From positions 1 to 18,390 of the forward strand of contig JAFYYE010000108.1 in the NCBI GenBank assembly GCA_017557715.1: a DNA stretch of 18,390 nt, in the 5' to 3' direction. Origin of the DNA: Pseudobutyrivibrio sp. GTDB taxonomy: Bacteria > Bacillota > Clostridia > Lachnospirales > Lachnospiraceae. The notes below the pieces were generated by a model. The model was given only the letters and a program-made list of their open reading frames with translations, searched no databases and was not told the DNA's origin. Both the position numbers and the translations under genes were made by a program. Shown here piece by piece: positions 8,280 to 15,010 of this stretch (its first letter is position 1; every line of letters begins with the position of its first letter).

Positions 8280-9220
8280 ACATATTCCTCCAACATCTCT
8301 AATGAGCATCCCTCAACGCGTTCATCATCCATTTCGTCTTCAATGGATAACAAAACACTTAACGGATCCTGTACATGTGGTTTTATTGTATCTATGTGAT
8401 ATCCAACTTCAAGGACAATACTGCCAATTGTATCACCTTTAACTGCTTCCTTCAGTTCCTTAATTCCTGAACTGGATAAGTCTTGTTTAGTAACAGCATA
8501 TGTTGGATAACTGTTATCAGCGAGCATAGAATACTCGGACAATGCTGATATTCCCGCTTTTATCTGTAGGTTGGCATCCTCTTCAAAAACAAACCTTTTA
8601 ATAATTGGGGTGCGCAGAAATGGTTTGATGATTTCCCAGCAAGCCTTCTTACCCATGTTCATTGATATTGCTCTACTCTTACCCTTTAAATCCATGACAT
8701 CAATACCAAGATACTCTATCTCATCAAAACATTTGCTTACCGCCATTTTGGAGACATCCATCTTCTGTGCAATCATCGTGACGGTCGCTTTATCAAACTC
8801 CTCATACAATCCGATTAATAATATTTTTTGTGTAAGAAAGGAAATGATATGAACGGGCTTTATTATTCTTTGACCATTATTGGATAATAACATACCTAGA
8901 AAAGGTAAAAAGATTTCTTTTCCCTTCAAAACATACGGAATTCCTTCTTCTTTCATTTTATCCACAGAATAAAACGTTGCTTCCTCCAAAAATAAAACAC
9001 AATTTACTTGCTTCATTTTTTCTAAATAAGCTCTATTCTTTCTTAACTGTGAAAGACCTAGCTTATCCTTAGGCTCTAACGCCAACCAAACAACACCATT
9101 GCTAGAAACCGTGTAAATCTTATACAATGATTTATATATTAACGGAAGTCCTTTATAAATATTTTTATCCTCCGTAATCATTATATTCATTTTTAACTGT
9201 TCTTCTAAATACTCTCTCAC
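8273..9220 (-). CDS. AbiEi-like winged-helix regulator / antitoxin
   Basis: A 315-residue protein paired with the nucleotidyltransferase. Residues about 145-172 (ATVTMIAQKMDVSKMAVSK) form a winged helix-turn-helix. The N-terminal part (VNCVLFLEEATFYSVDKMKE, then YVLKGKEIFLPFLG) and the C-terminal part are not assigned to a named domain. The gene order, overlap and partner support an antitoxin that represses its own promoter, as AbiEi proteins do. The start is GTG with GAGAGG six bases upstream; no better ATG exists before residue 11. It is longer than classical AbiEi (about 200 residues), so the family assignment is by context and fold type, not close similarity. Confidence 0.6.
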   Translation of the reverse strand: MREYLEEQLKMNIMITEDKNIYKGLPLIYKSLYKIYTVSSNGVVWLALEPKDKLGLSQLRKNRAYLEKMKQVNCVLFLEEATFYSVDKMKEEGIPYVLKGKEIFLPFLGMLLSNNGQRIIKPVHIISFLTQKILLIGLYEEFDKATVTMIAQKMDVSKMAVSKCFDEIEYLGIDVMDLKGKSRAISMNMGKKACWEIIKPFLRTPIIKRFVFEEDANLQIKAGISALSEYSMLADNSYPTYAVTKQDLSSSGIKELKEAVKGDTIGSIVLEVGYHIDTIKPHVQDPLSVLLSIEDEMDDERVEGCSLEMLEEYVW

Positions 9221-9243
9221 AGCATACCTCTCTATTTTTAATT

Positions 9244-9264
9244 TGTAAACTATTTTTGTTTACA
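9244..9264. promoter_or_regulatory. Inverted-repeat operator at the AbiE-like promoter
   Basis: TGTAAAC (9244-9250) and GTTTACA (9258-9264) form a perfect 7-bp inverted repeat with a 7-bp AT spacer. It covers the predicted transcription start, the right place for autorepression by the winged-helix protein encoded directly downstream. Confidence 0.6.
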
Positions 9265-9269
9265 GATTA

Positions 9270-9298
9270 AAAATACCATACTCATTTACTATTTTCAA
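9270..9298 (-). promoter_or_regulatory. Promoter of the AbiE-like operon
   Basis: On the minus strand TTGAAA (9293-9298, five of six) and TATTTT (9270-9275, four of six) are spaced by exactly 17 bases. The start would fall near 9263, inside the inverted repeat at 9244-9264. Confidence 0.55.
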
Positions 9299-9330
9299 GT
9301 AAATTAATAGAGGGGCCGAAGACCCTCTAC

Positions 9331-9374
9331 ACAAAAAAACGACTGCTGTCCTACACCCACGTGCACAACAGCAG
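9331..9374 (-). terminator. Terminator-like hairpin next to the left RNA element
   Basis: CTGCTGT (9343-9349) and ACAGCAG (9368-9374) form a 7-bp stem; on the minus strand it is followed by TCG and seven Ts. It could end the sirtuin operon or the small transcript starting near 9587. On the plus strand the same hairpin is the 5' part of the conserved element, so its role is ambiguous. A second stem, TAGAGGG (9308-9314) with CCCTCTA (9323-9329), lies just beyond it. Confidence 0.5.
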
Positions 9375-9459
9375 CCTAGTGTACCATAATAGCAACAGTA
9401 CCCGACACGCCTCTTAACAATGCAGACCACGTCGGGTCATTTTAATTTAAGGGAGATTA
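9341..9459 (+). ncRNA. Structured RNA element, left copy (abiF-RNA-like, orphan)
   Basis: Positions 9371-9459 match 16071-16159 at 86 of 89 bases. The core holds a perfect stem, ACCCGAC (9400-9406) with GTCGGGT (9431-9437), around a conserved 24-base loop, and ends in AAGGGAG, which resembles a ribosome site. Just 5' lies a hairpin (9343-9374) unlike the one in the other copy but in the same place. No Abi gene remains downstream and no clear promoter is seen upstream, so this copy may be a relic. The identity as an abiF-associated RNA rests on the context of the other copy; orientation is inferred the same way. Confidence 0.45.
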
Positions 9460-9471
9460 ATACTTTAAAGC

Positions 9472-9589
9472 TCATGGATATGTATTGATATCTTCGACAT
9501 CTTCATAAGATTTAAGAACGAACCTTGTGCGATTATCTTCCTGTATAACTTGCTATTAGATTGTTTGCTTTCCTCATTTCTTTGTCCAT
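9472..9589 (-). pseudogene. Broken small ORF, about 39 codons, unknown
   Basis: One frame starts at the ATG at 9589 and reads MDKEMRKANNLIASYTGR before a stop. The next frame continues as DNRTRFVLKSYEDVEDINTY to a TGA at 9472-9474. Restoring two bases (GA) after the TGR codons joins both into one 39-residue protein. The composition is protein-like in each part but I recognise no family. The start lies only five bases after a TATATT box, so a transcript would be leaderless or the start is wrong. Its far end nearly touches the RNA element on the other strand. Confidence 0.3.
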
Positions 9590-9593
9590 TGTA

Positions 9594-9659
9594 AATATAA
9601 CACACCAAAATCGCTTGAAAACAGACATCAAGCGGACATAATGCGGACTTCTTTCGGAC
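9594..9659 (-). promoter_or_regulatory. Four 11-bp phased GTCCG repeats with a downstream -10 box
   Basis: On the minus strand GTCCG, GTCCG, GTCCG and GTCTG begin at exact 11-bp intervals (plus-strand CGGAC or CAGAC at 9655, 9644, 9633 and 9622). TATATT (9594-9599) follows at the distance expected if the last repeat abuts the -35 region. Direct repeats with an 11-bp period are the classic target of OmpR/PhoB-type response regulators. The array starts four bases after the sirtuin stop and would drive transcription into the 9220-9590 region. The regulator is not in the window. Confidence 0.5.
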
Positions 9660-9663
9660 ACCT

Positions 9664-10560
9664 TCAAAAAATCAGCATATCAAACACCTCTCCAATATCA
9701 CCATCAATACATATACTTCTATCTTCTAGTTCTCCGGGGCAAAAGGCTTCACCATAGTTTAAGCAGGCATATACGGCATTTTCATTCGATAATGTCATCT
9801 GCCAAAATGGATATTTTATGATTACGGGAGTATTAGCACCTACTCCAAGCTCCAAATACAGCACGTGAAGATTTTCATGTCTGCGGATAAAATCCGAATA
9901 TGACGCAGATGCCCTATGCCATCCTTCATCTTCAACAAAAGAATCATCTGCCCTCAAATTCATAGTCATATCAGCGCCGTCATCAGGACACTTTGGAATC
10001 AGCTCAGAAGGAATTTCCATCAGTAGCTTACCATCAATCGGTACCTGAAATACTCCCTGATCATCTCTTACAAACCCTTGTGCTTCCATAGCTTTCATTA
10101 CCCACTCTTCATTATCAAAAGTTTTCTGAATAGCAGGATTCACGCTCTGAAACAAACCATAATCACCCTGAGTATAGAACAGTCTTTTCTTGTCAAAACC
10201 TGCTCTTTGAAACTGGTGATCTACATTTGTTGTGATAACAAAATAATCCTTATCGAAAACCATCTTAAGAAGATCCCTATACACTGGCTTTGGAGCATCA
10301 ATATATCTGTTAAAATAAATATGTCTCGCCCACCAGGCCCAGCGTATTTCTTCGCTCGGAAACGGATAGAAACCACCTGAATACATATCTCTTATTCCAT
10401 ATCTTTTGGCAAAGTCATAGAAGTATTTTTCAAAACGCTTGCCACTATATGTTAAGCCAGCAGATGTTGATAGTCCCGCTCCTGCACCAATGACAATTGC
10501 GTCTGCTTCCTTGATTTCATGCAAAAGCCTTTTTATTTGCTCATCATATAAGTTTTTCAT
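9664..10560 (-). CDS. Class M sirtuin (SirTM-type), probable protein ADP-ribosyltransferase
   Basis: A 298-residue Sir2-fold protein. The NAD-binding motif GAGAGLS is at residues 25-31 and TTNVDHQF at 110-117. The usual catalytic HG motif is replaced by YTQGDYG (129-135), with Gln where deacetylases have His; this is a mark of macrodomain-linked class M sirtuins, which ADP-ribosylate proteins rather than deacetylate. The Cys pairs of the zinc module are degenerate (PKCPDDGADM). The gene overlaps the macrodomain gene by 17 bp, giving a writer-eraser pair. The start at 10560 (AAGG seven bases upstream) gives the usual short N-terminus; 10590 is an alternative with AAGGGTG upstream. The usual GcvH-L and LplA2 partners are absent from the window. 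Confidence 0.85.
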   Translation of the reverse strand: MKNLYDEQIKRLLHEIKEADAIVIGAGAGLSTSAGLTYSGKRFEKYFYDFAKRYGIRDMYSGGFYPFPSEEIRWAWWARHIYFNRYIDAPKPVYRDLLKMVFDKDYFVITTNVDHQFQRAGFDKKRLFYTQGDYGLFQSVNPAIQKTFDNEEWVMKAMEAQGFVRDDQGVFQVPIDGKLLMEIPSELIPKCPDDGADMTMNLRADDSFVEDEGWHRASASYSDFIRRHENLHVLYLELGVGANTPVIIKYPFWQMTLSNENAVYACLNYGEAFCPGELEDRSICIDGDIGEVFDMLIF

Positions 10561-11356
10561 AAATGGCCTTATCTTCATCTTTGAAAACATTGAATATCAC
10601 CCTTTCTACCTTACCAGGATTATCACTGAACCATTCTGATACAGTCGTAACAGCAATCTCAGCTGCTTTTTTGTTAGGAAAATGAAATACTCCTGTTGAA
10701 ATACAGCAAAAAGCAACGCTCTTCAAGCTATTTTCAGCACACATATCCAAAGTGTTTCTATAGCAGTTCTCCAAATCCTTTTCCAATTCAGGAGTAAGTT
10801 TGTACTGGACAATTGGACCTACTATATGAATTACTTTCTTTGCTGGAAGATTATAAGCTTCAGTAAGCATTGGAACGGCGGTCGGCTGTTCATAGTCTCT
10901 TCCGTATCTGATTCGAAGTTCATTCATCTGCCTGTAGCACTCAGCTCTTAGTTGCACTCCTGCAAAAGTATGGATACAGTTATCTATGCATGTGTGCATC
11001 GGAACAAAGCAGCCAAGCATCTGCGAATTAGCGGCATTAACAATAGCATCCACCGAAAGTCTTGTGATATCCCCTTGCCAGATAGAAAGTCCACCCCTGA
11101 TAACCGGGATGTCTGATAGATTCACCACACCCTTTTCAGCCGCTCTTTCAGTCAGATATTCATCCTGTACTTTTATTACTTCAGAGGACAATTCTTTTGG
11201 CATACGGATGTTCATAAGCGACCTTAATATTCGTCTTTTATCTTCCGTACTATTTGGAGTCTGTAATTCCTTATATTCATCAGAATCTGCCTTGAACTCT
11301 TCTACAAGATAATCAAGACGTTCTTCCTGTGTTGATTTTTTAGCTTTAGTTTCCAT
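10544..11356 (-). CDS. Zinc-type macrodomain protein-ADP-ribose hydrolase
   Basis: A 270-residue protein with an N-terminal helical extension (1-80) and a macrodomain. GDITRL (95-100) and VDAIVNAAN (102-110) bind ADP-ribose. The insertion GCFVPMHTCIDNCIH (115-129) carries C116, H121 and C123, the expected zinc ligands of SirTM-linked macrodomains, and STGVF (220-224) lines the phosphate loop. It should remove the ADP-ribose added by the downstream sirtuin. The ATG at 11356 is chosen because AAGGATG is well spaced; the ATG at 11365 sits directly on that site. The rrf2 terminator ends only 15 bp upstream and no promoter is visible in that gap, so expression may rely on readthrough or a promoter inside rrf2. 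Confidence 0.9.
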   Translation of the reverse strand: METKAKKSTQEERLDYLVEEFKADSDEYKELQTPNSTEDKRRILRSLMNIRMPKELSSEVIKVQDEYLTERAAEKGVVNLSDIPVIRGGLSIWQGDITRLSVDAIVNAANSQMLGCFVPMHTCIDNCIHTFAGVQLRAECYRQMNELRIRYGRDYEQPTAVPMLTEAYNLPAKKVIHIVGPIVQYKLTPELEKDLENCYRNTLDMCAENSLKSVAFCCISTGVFHFPNKKAAEIAVTTVSEWFSDNPGKVERVIFNVFKDEDKAIYEKLI

Positions 11357-11371
11357 ATTCCACATCCTTCT

Positions 11372-11403
11372 AAAAAAGACTCTGAAGTAAACACCTCAGA
11401 GTC
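11372..11403 (-). terminator. Rho-independent terminator after the Rrf2 gene
   Basis: GACTCTGA (11378-11385) and TCAGAGTC (11396-11403) form a perfect 8-bp stem, followed on the minus strand by six Ts (11372-11377). It lies 6 bases after the rrf2 stop and 15 bases before the macrodomain start, so it can also tune that operon. Confidence 0.85.
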
Positions 11404-11409
11404 TCATTG

Positions 11410-11850
11410 TTAAGCTTCTTTTGCCAACAGTTCCTGCATTCCGGATCTTAAATCATTAAGAGTGTATTTTTTCATCTCTGATTCCATCGCTTCCTGGATG
11501 CTTTTCAACTTATCATCCAAAAGTAAATGGATATTCCTACCAACAGGGCACTCTGGATTTGGTGATTCATGAAATCTGAATAAATCTCCATCCTCCAAAG
11601 GCTCAATTGCCTGATACACATCATAAAAAGTTATATCTTTAAGATCTCTTGTAAGCTCTATTCCGCCTGTTCCTCTGATAACATTTATTAGCCCTGCGTT
11701 CTTAAGCTGAGTAAGTATCTTTCTAATGATGACAGGATTCGTATTTATACTGGCTGCAAGAAAATCGCTCGTTACCTTGTGTTCATCCTTAAATGTATCC
11801 ACACATGTAAAAATATGAAGTGCAACCGTAAATCTGCTTGATATCTGCAT
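11410..11850 (-). CDS. Rrf2-family transcriptional regulator
   Basis: A 146-residue protein of usual Rrf2 length: MQISSRFTVALHIF, winged helix at about 25-65 (TSDFLAASINTNPVIIRKIL, then wing GLINVIRGTGGIELTRD) and a C-terminal dimerisation helix. The three-Cys iron-sulphur signature of IscR/NsrR is missing; only one Cys remains in PECPVG, so it is closer to YwnA-like members with an unknown signal. The frame extends to 11952, but that part runs through the promoter; ATG at 11850 has GGAGAG upstream and the conserved N-terminus. The operator-like site at 11941-11961 overlaps its own promoter, and a matching site lies at the SnoaL-like gene, so it probably controls both. Confidence 0.9.
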   Translation of the reverse strand: MQISSRFTVALHIFTCVDTFKDEHKVTSDFLAASINTNPVIIRKILTQLKNAGLINVIRGTGGIELTRDLKDITFYDVYQAIEPLEDGDLFRFHESPNPECPVGRNIHLLLDDKLKSIQEAMESEMKKYTLNDLRSGMQELLAKEA

Positions 11851-11877
11851 TTTTAATCTCTCCATTCCATTTCGGTC

Positions 11878-11912
11878 GGCGCAGAACAATCGTCCACTGG
11901 ACGATTTGCGCC
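11878..11912 (-). promoter_or_regulatory. Long hairpin at the 5' end of the rrf2 leader
   Basis: ATCGTCC (11889-11895) and GGACGAT (11899-11905) form a 7-bp stem with a 3-base loop, extended by GGCGCA (11878-11883) and TGCGCC (11907-11912) across an uneven bulge. With transcription starting near 11917 it would be the very 5' end of the mRNA. It may stabilise the message or bind a factor; no T-run follows on either strand. Confidence 0.5.
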
Positions 11913-11923
11913 CTCCTGCCATC

Positions 11924-11961
11924 ATTTTACTTCGTGACAGATGTAGTTGCAATGGTTACAT
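11924..11961 (-). promoter_or_regulatory. rrf2 promoter with overlapping operator site A
   Basis: On the minus strand TTGCAA (11947-11952) and TAAAAT (11924-11929) are spaced by 17 bases. The 21-bp site 11941-11961 covers the -35 box; its ends are ATGTA and TACAT and its inner half is AATGGTTACAT. Seventeen of 21 bases match site B at 12846-12866. The site also touches the stop codon of the SnoaL-like gene. Confidence 0.6.
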
Positions 11962-12731
11962 TAAAACTTTCCGTTTTCATTAGCCCATGTAGACTTATCA
12001 GCTAATGTCTCCATTACATCCCAGTGCTCTGCGATAAATCCGTTCTCAACACGGAACAGATCATAGTAGGTTGTAGGTACACCACCAAAGGTTCCTTCCG
12101 AGCAGGCAAGTGCATAATCTCCATCTGCAAGAACCATATGTGTCTTGTTGTAAACCATCGAGATACCTTGCTTACCCATAGCTTCAAGTGCAGCTCCAAG
12201 ACCTGAAAGACCATCTGCAATTGAAGTATTATGCTGAATATATTTATCTCCGTCGTAGTAAGAAGTGAGCTTGTCAGGATTCTCACCACGAAGTATATCG
12301 CCTACAAATCCGGCAACAACCTTACGTGTCTCTTCCTTATCTACATCTTTCTTTTCAAGAGTTCCATCAATCTGAGTATGTCCTGAAGGATTAGGAGCTG
12401 CCTTGTCTGCCAGATTATCCCAGTGCTCTGCAATCTTACCGTCTTCATCGAATCTGAAAACATCGAATCCGACCTGCTCTCCTGCTCCTGCAAAATTATA
12501 TACTGTCTGAAGGAAAACCTTATCTCCATCCTCAAACGCGCGAATGTTATTAACTGTTGTTTTTACAGGTGCCTGTGCAAGTCCTTCAACTGCTGCTACA
12601 AATGCATCTGCTCCTGTACCAAATGCCAGGTTATGCTGAATATAGCCAAGCGCCAAAAGTTCTTTTGCCTTTGCTGCATCTCCTGATACGAATGTTCCGA
12701 TGAGTGCTAATGCTTTTTCCTTATTTGTCAT
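11961..12731 (-). CDS. SnoaL-like / NTF2-like protein with two tandem domains
   Basis: A 256-residue protein made of two related NTF2-fold halves. YIQHN recurs at residues 30 and 164, and EHWD near the end of each half at 102-105 and 235-238, so this is an internal duplication. Such SnoaL-like proteins are predicted small-molecule isomerases, cyclases or aldol-type enzymes, but substrates are mostly unknown. The frame extends to 12857 but that part covers the promoter; ATG at 12731 with AAAGGA upstream is chosen. It is transcribed just before the Rrf2 gene from a strong promoter overlapped by the same operator, so it is probably induced by the signal that Rrf2 senses. Confidence 0.82.
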   Translation of the reverse strand: MTNKEKALALIGTFVSGDAAKAKELLALGYIQHNLAFGTGADAFVAAVEGLAQAPVKTTVNNIRAFEDGDKVFLQTVYNFAGAGEQVGFDVFRFDEDGKIAEHWDNLADKAAPNPSGHTQIDGTLEKKDVDKEETRKVVAGFVGDILRGENPDKLTSYYDGDKYIQHNTSIADGLSGLGAALEAMGKQGISMVYNKTHMVLADGDYALACSEGTFGGVPTTYYDLFRVENGFIAEHWDVMETLADKSTWANENGKF

Positions 12732-12828
12732 GATTATTTTCCTTTCTGGGCTCTGCCCTGCGAGGTAATTATCCTCGAATGTTAAAAAGTCCATTGATGT
12801 AACCGCAGTGGTTTCATCTGACAGTGTT

Positions 12829-12866
12829 AATATAGCATCGTTTTGTTGTAATGTCAATGGTTACAT
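12829..12866 (-). promoter_or_regulatory. Promoter of the SnoaL-like gene with operator site B
   Basis: On the minus strand TTGACA (12852-12857, perfect) and TATATT (12829-12834) are spaced by 17 bases. The operator-like site 12846-12866 covers the -35 box exactly as site A does at rrf2, and shares the run CAATGGTTACAT. Confidence 0.75.
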
Positions 12867-12878
12867 CTAAATTTTTTC

Positions 12879-12909
12879 AAAAAATTTCCAGGTGCAGATA
12901 AACACCTGG
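12879..12909 (-). terminator. Rho-independent terminator after the MFS gene
   Basis: CCAGGTG (12888-12894) and CACCTGG (12903-12909) form a 7-bp stem, followed on the minus strand by AAA and six Ts. It ends the PHP phosphatase-MFS operon just before the SnoaL-like promoter. Confidence 0.8.
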
Positions 12910-12970
12910 ATTTATAGCAAAACAACTATTCAATAATTGGTAAATCATTATATTCCGAGATAAAGTACAA

Positions 12971-14131
12971 TCACTTATTTCTCAAAACAACATAAGTTCT
13001 TTCCAGCAATCCGATATTGAGAACCGCAAATATCAGAAGATATACCGGCATAATCCCGATACCGATATGCTGCTGCAGGATTCCGAAGACCATCGGCATG
13101 AATGTACTGCCCACATATGCCGAAGCCATCTGCAGTCCGATCACAGCAGCACTGTTCCGCTTCCCGAAGTTTGTTGGAGCCATATGCTGAATTGCAGGAT
13201 ATACAGGTCCCATACCGGTTCCAATTACCACAAATCCAATCGCTGCAGGCAGATAATGACTGATGGGGAGCATGACAAGGACAATTCCTGTCATTTCAAC
13301 AATAATGCCTATCCTTATCAGCAGTCTGTCCCCCAGCTTATTTGACACAAACCCCGAGATCAGTCTTCCGAGCATCAGTCCGCCAAATATCAACGATCCG
13401 AACGATGCGATCAAACCATCGGAAAGCCCTTCCTTTACGCCGGCAAAATAACTGGAAGTCCACAGAAAACAGGTTGCCTCTCCGGAACAATATGCAAAGA
13501 ACGCGATCAGCGTCAGTATAACTCCGGGAACCTTAAGTGCTTCTCTGATACCGGCTCCCGCCTCCTCTTCAGACTCTGCACGGTCATCATTCTTTTTCCA
13601 AAGAGGCAGAGAAAGAATACATATAAGAAGGATTCCCATCTGAATATAAGCAGTCCAACGATACCCCTCATTCCATCTTGCCTTGCTTAAAGCTACGGCC
13701 ATGATATTAGGACTGATAACTGCTCCAACTCCATAGAAACAATGTAGAAAATTCATAACGGAACCGGAATAATTATTCGCTACATAATGATTTACTGAAG
13801 CATCGATAGCTCCAGCTCCTAATCCATATGGAGCTGCAAAAACAAACAACATCGCATATGAGCTAGATATAGAAAAACCAGCCAGTCCCATAACCGTTAA
13901 AAAAATAGATACAATAACGATCCATTTTGTATGGAATCTTTTGATCATTCTAGGGCTCAATAATGCTGAAATAATTGTCATAAAGGATATCGTCATAGAC
14001 ACATATCCAGCATAGGATGATGGCACGCCAAATGCTACATGCATGGTAGGCCAGCCGGAGCCAAGCAGTGAATCCGGCAATCCCAAACTTATAAAAATCA
14101 AGTATATTACTGCAAGTAATAATGAGTACAT
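12971..14131 (-). CDS. MFS transporter
   Basis: A 386-residue major facilitator protein, close to the typical 400. It has about twelve hydrophobic segments starting with YSLLLAVIYLIFISLGLPDS, a basic loop after the second segment (SPRMIKRFHTKW), and a central hydrophilic loop (KKNDDRAESEEEAGAG). GLPDSLLGSGWPTM resembles FucP/GlcP-like and related sugar permeases, but the substrate is not clear. The start follows the phosphatase stop by one base, and its GGAGGAAA ribosome site lies inside the end of that gene, so the two are coupled. Codons look somewhat richer in G and C at the 3' half than in neighbouring genes. Confidence 0.88.
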   Translation of the reverse strand: MYSLLLAVIYLIFISLGLPDSLLGSGWPTMHVAFGVPSSYAGYVSMTISFMTIISALLSPRMIKRFHTKWIVIVSIFLTVMGLAGFSISSSYAMLFVFAAPYGLGAGAIDASVNHYVANNYSGSVMNFLHCFYGVGAVISPNIMAVALSKARWNEGYRWTAYIQMGILLICILSLPLWKKNDDRAESEEEAGAGIREALKVPGVILTLIAFFAYCSGEATCFLWTSSYFAGVKEGLSDGLIASFGSLIFGGLMLGRLISGFVSNKLGDRLLIRIGIIVEMTGIVLVMLPISHYLPAAIGFVVIGTGMGPVYPAIQHMAPTNFGKRNSAAVIGLQMASAYVGSTFMPMVFGILQQHIGIGIMPVYLLIFAVLNIGLLERTYVVLRNK

Positions 14132-14132
14132 C

Positions 14133-14981
14133 TTATATTTCCTCCAATCTGTGAAATATAGGTTTCATCTTGTCATAGGTGCAAAAGCGTGTAAATCCAA
14201 GTTCCGTAAGAATCTTATGAGCTTCTTCTACATAAGCGCCTAAGTGCTCCGACTTATGACTATCACTACCAATCGTTATGATTTCACCACCAAGTTCCTT
14301 GTACAGTTTCAAAATTTCTCTCGATGGAGTAGTATCTTGGAGACCGTATCGATGCCATGATGTGTTAAATTCAATACCTTTTCCATCTGCAATCACTGTT
14401 TTTAGTATTTCAGTAATGACTGGTTTTATAACCTCGAAAGAAATGATGCCTGCCAAATCATATCGTGTAATCAAATCCAGATGTGCAAGCACACTGTAGT
14501 TATGATAGTGCTTTACAAGGTAAAGAAGCTCTTCATAGTATTCCAGATTATAATCTTCCTGCGTTTTACCTTTCTGGTACTCTCCCGTCCAGAATTCAAC
14601 ATCGTTTATCTGATGAACTGAGAGCAATATACAATCAAATGGATATCTCTTAAACAGTTTTTCAAAATCATCTATCGTATGACGTTGCATACCAAACTCC
14701 AGCCCCATCTTTAGGTTAATCTTATTCTTGTATTCTGCGACCAACTGTAAATACTCTATATAATATTTCTCATAATCCACATTGGCAAGTGGTTCTCCTG
14801 ATTCGTCTTTACGATAATGGATTCCCCTAGGATCATCCCAGTCTCTTTTTATACCGTAATCCACATGATCCGTAAAACATATTTCTTTTAACCCAAGAGA
14901 AATAGCATCCTTAACCACATTTTTCATTTTATAAATAGAATCATCACTGTATTCTGTATGTACATGATAATCACAAAACAT
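14133..14981 (-). CDS. PHP-family phosphatase (histidinol-phosphatase type)
   Basis: A 282-residue PHP metal-dependent phosphoesterase. The metal ligands are visible: DYHVHT (H6, H8), TDH (H39), GLEFG (E95), SVHQ (H123), LAHLDL (H167) and GSDSH (D240, H242). The family includes HisK histidinol-phosphatase, but there are no other histidine genes nearby; coupling to an MFS transporter and an AraC regulator suggests a role in using an imported phosphorylated or sugar-like compound. The start has GGAGG seven bases upstream. The promoter is at 15011-15039. Confidence 0.85.
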   Translation of the reverse strand: MFCDYHVHTEYSDDSIYKMKNVVKDAISLGLKEICFTDHVDYGIKRDWDDPRGIHYRKDESGEPLANVDYEKYYIEYLQLVAEYKNKINLKMGLEFGMQRHTIDDFEKLFKRYPFDCILLSVHQINDVEFWTGEYQKGKTQEDYNLEYYEELLYLVKHYHNYSVLAHLDLITRYDLAGIISFEVIKPVITEILKTVIADGKGIEFNTSWHRYGLQDTTPSREILKLYKELGGEIITIGSDSHKSEHLGAYVEEAHKILTELGFTRFCTYDKMKPIFHRLEEI

Positions 14982-15010
14982 CTATTTTCCTCCTTTTCTA
15001 TCATAATTAG

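Noticed and set aside
11851..11952. N-terminal extension of the Rrf2 protein
   Set aside because: These codons cover the predicted promoter and leader hairpin and lie before the conserved MQISSRF start, which has its own ribosome site.
12732..12857. N-terminal extension of the SnoaL-like protein
   Set aside because: The segment overlaps a strong TTGACA/TATATT promoter; the ATG at 12731 has a ribosome site and a normal domain start.
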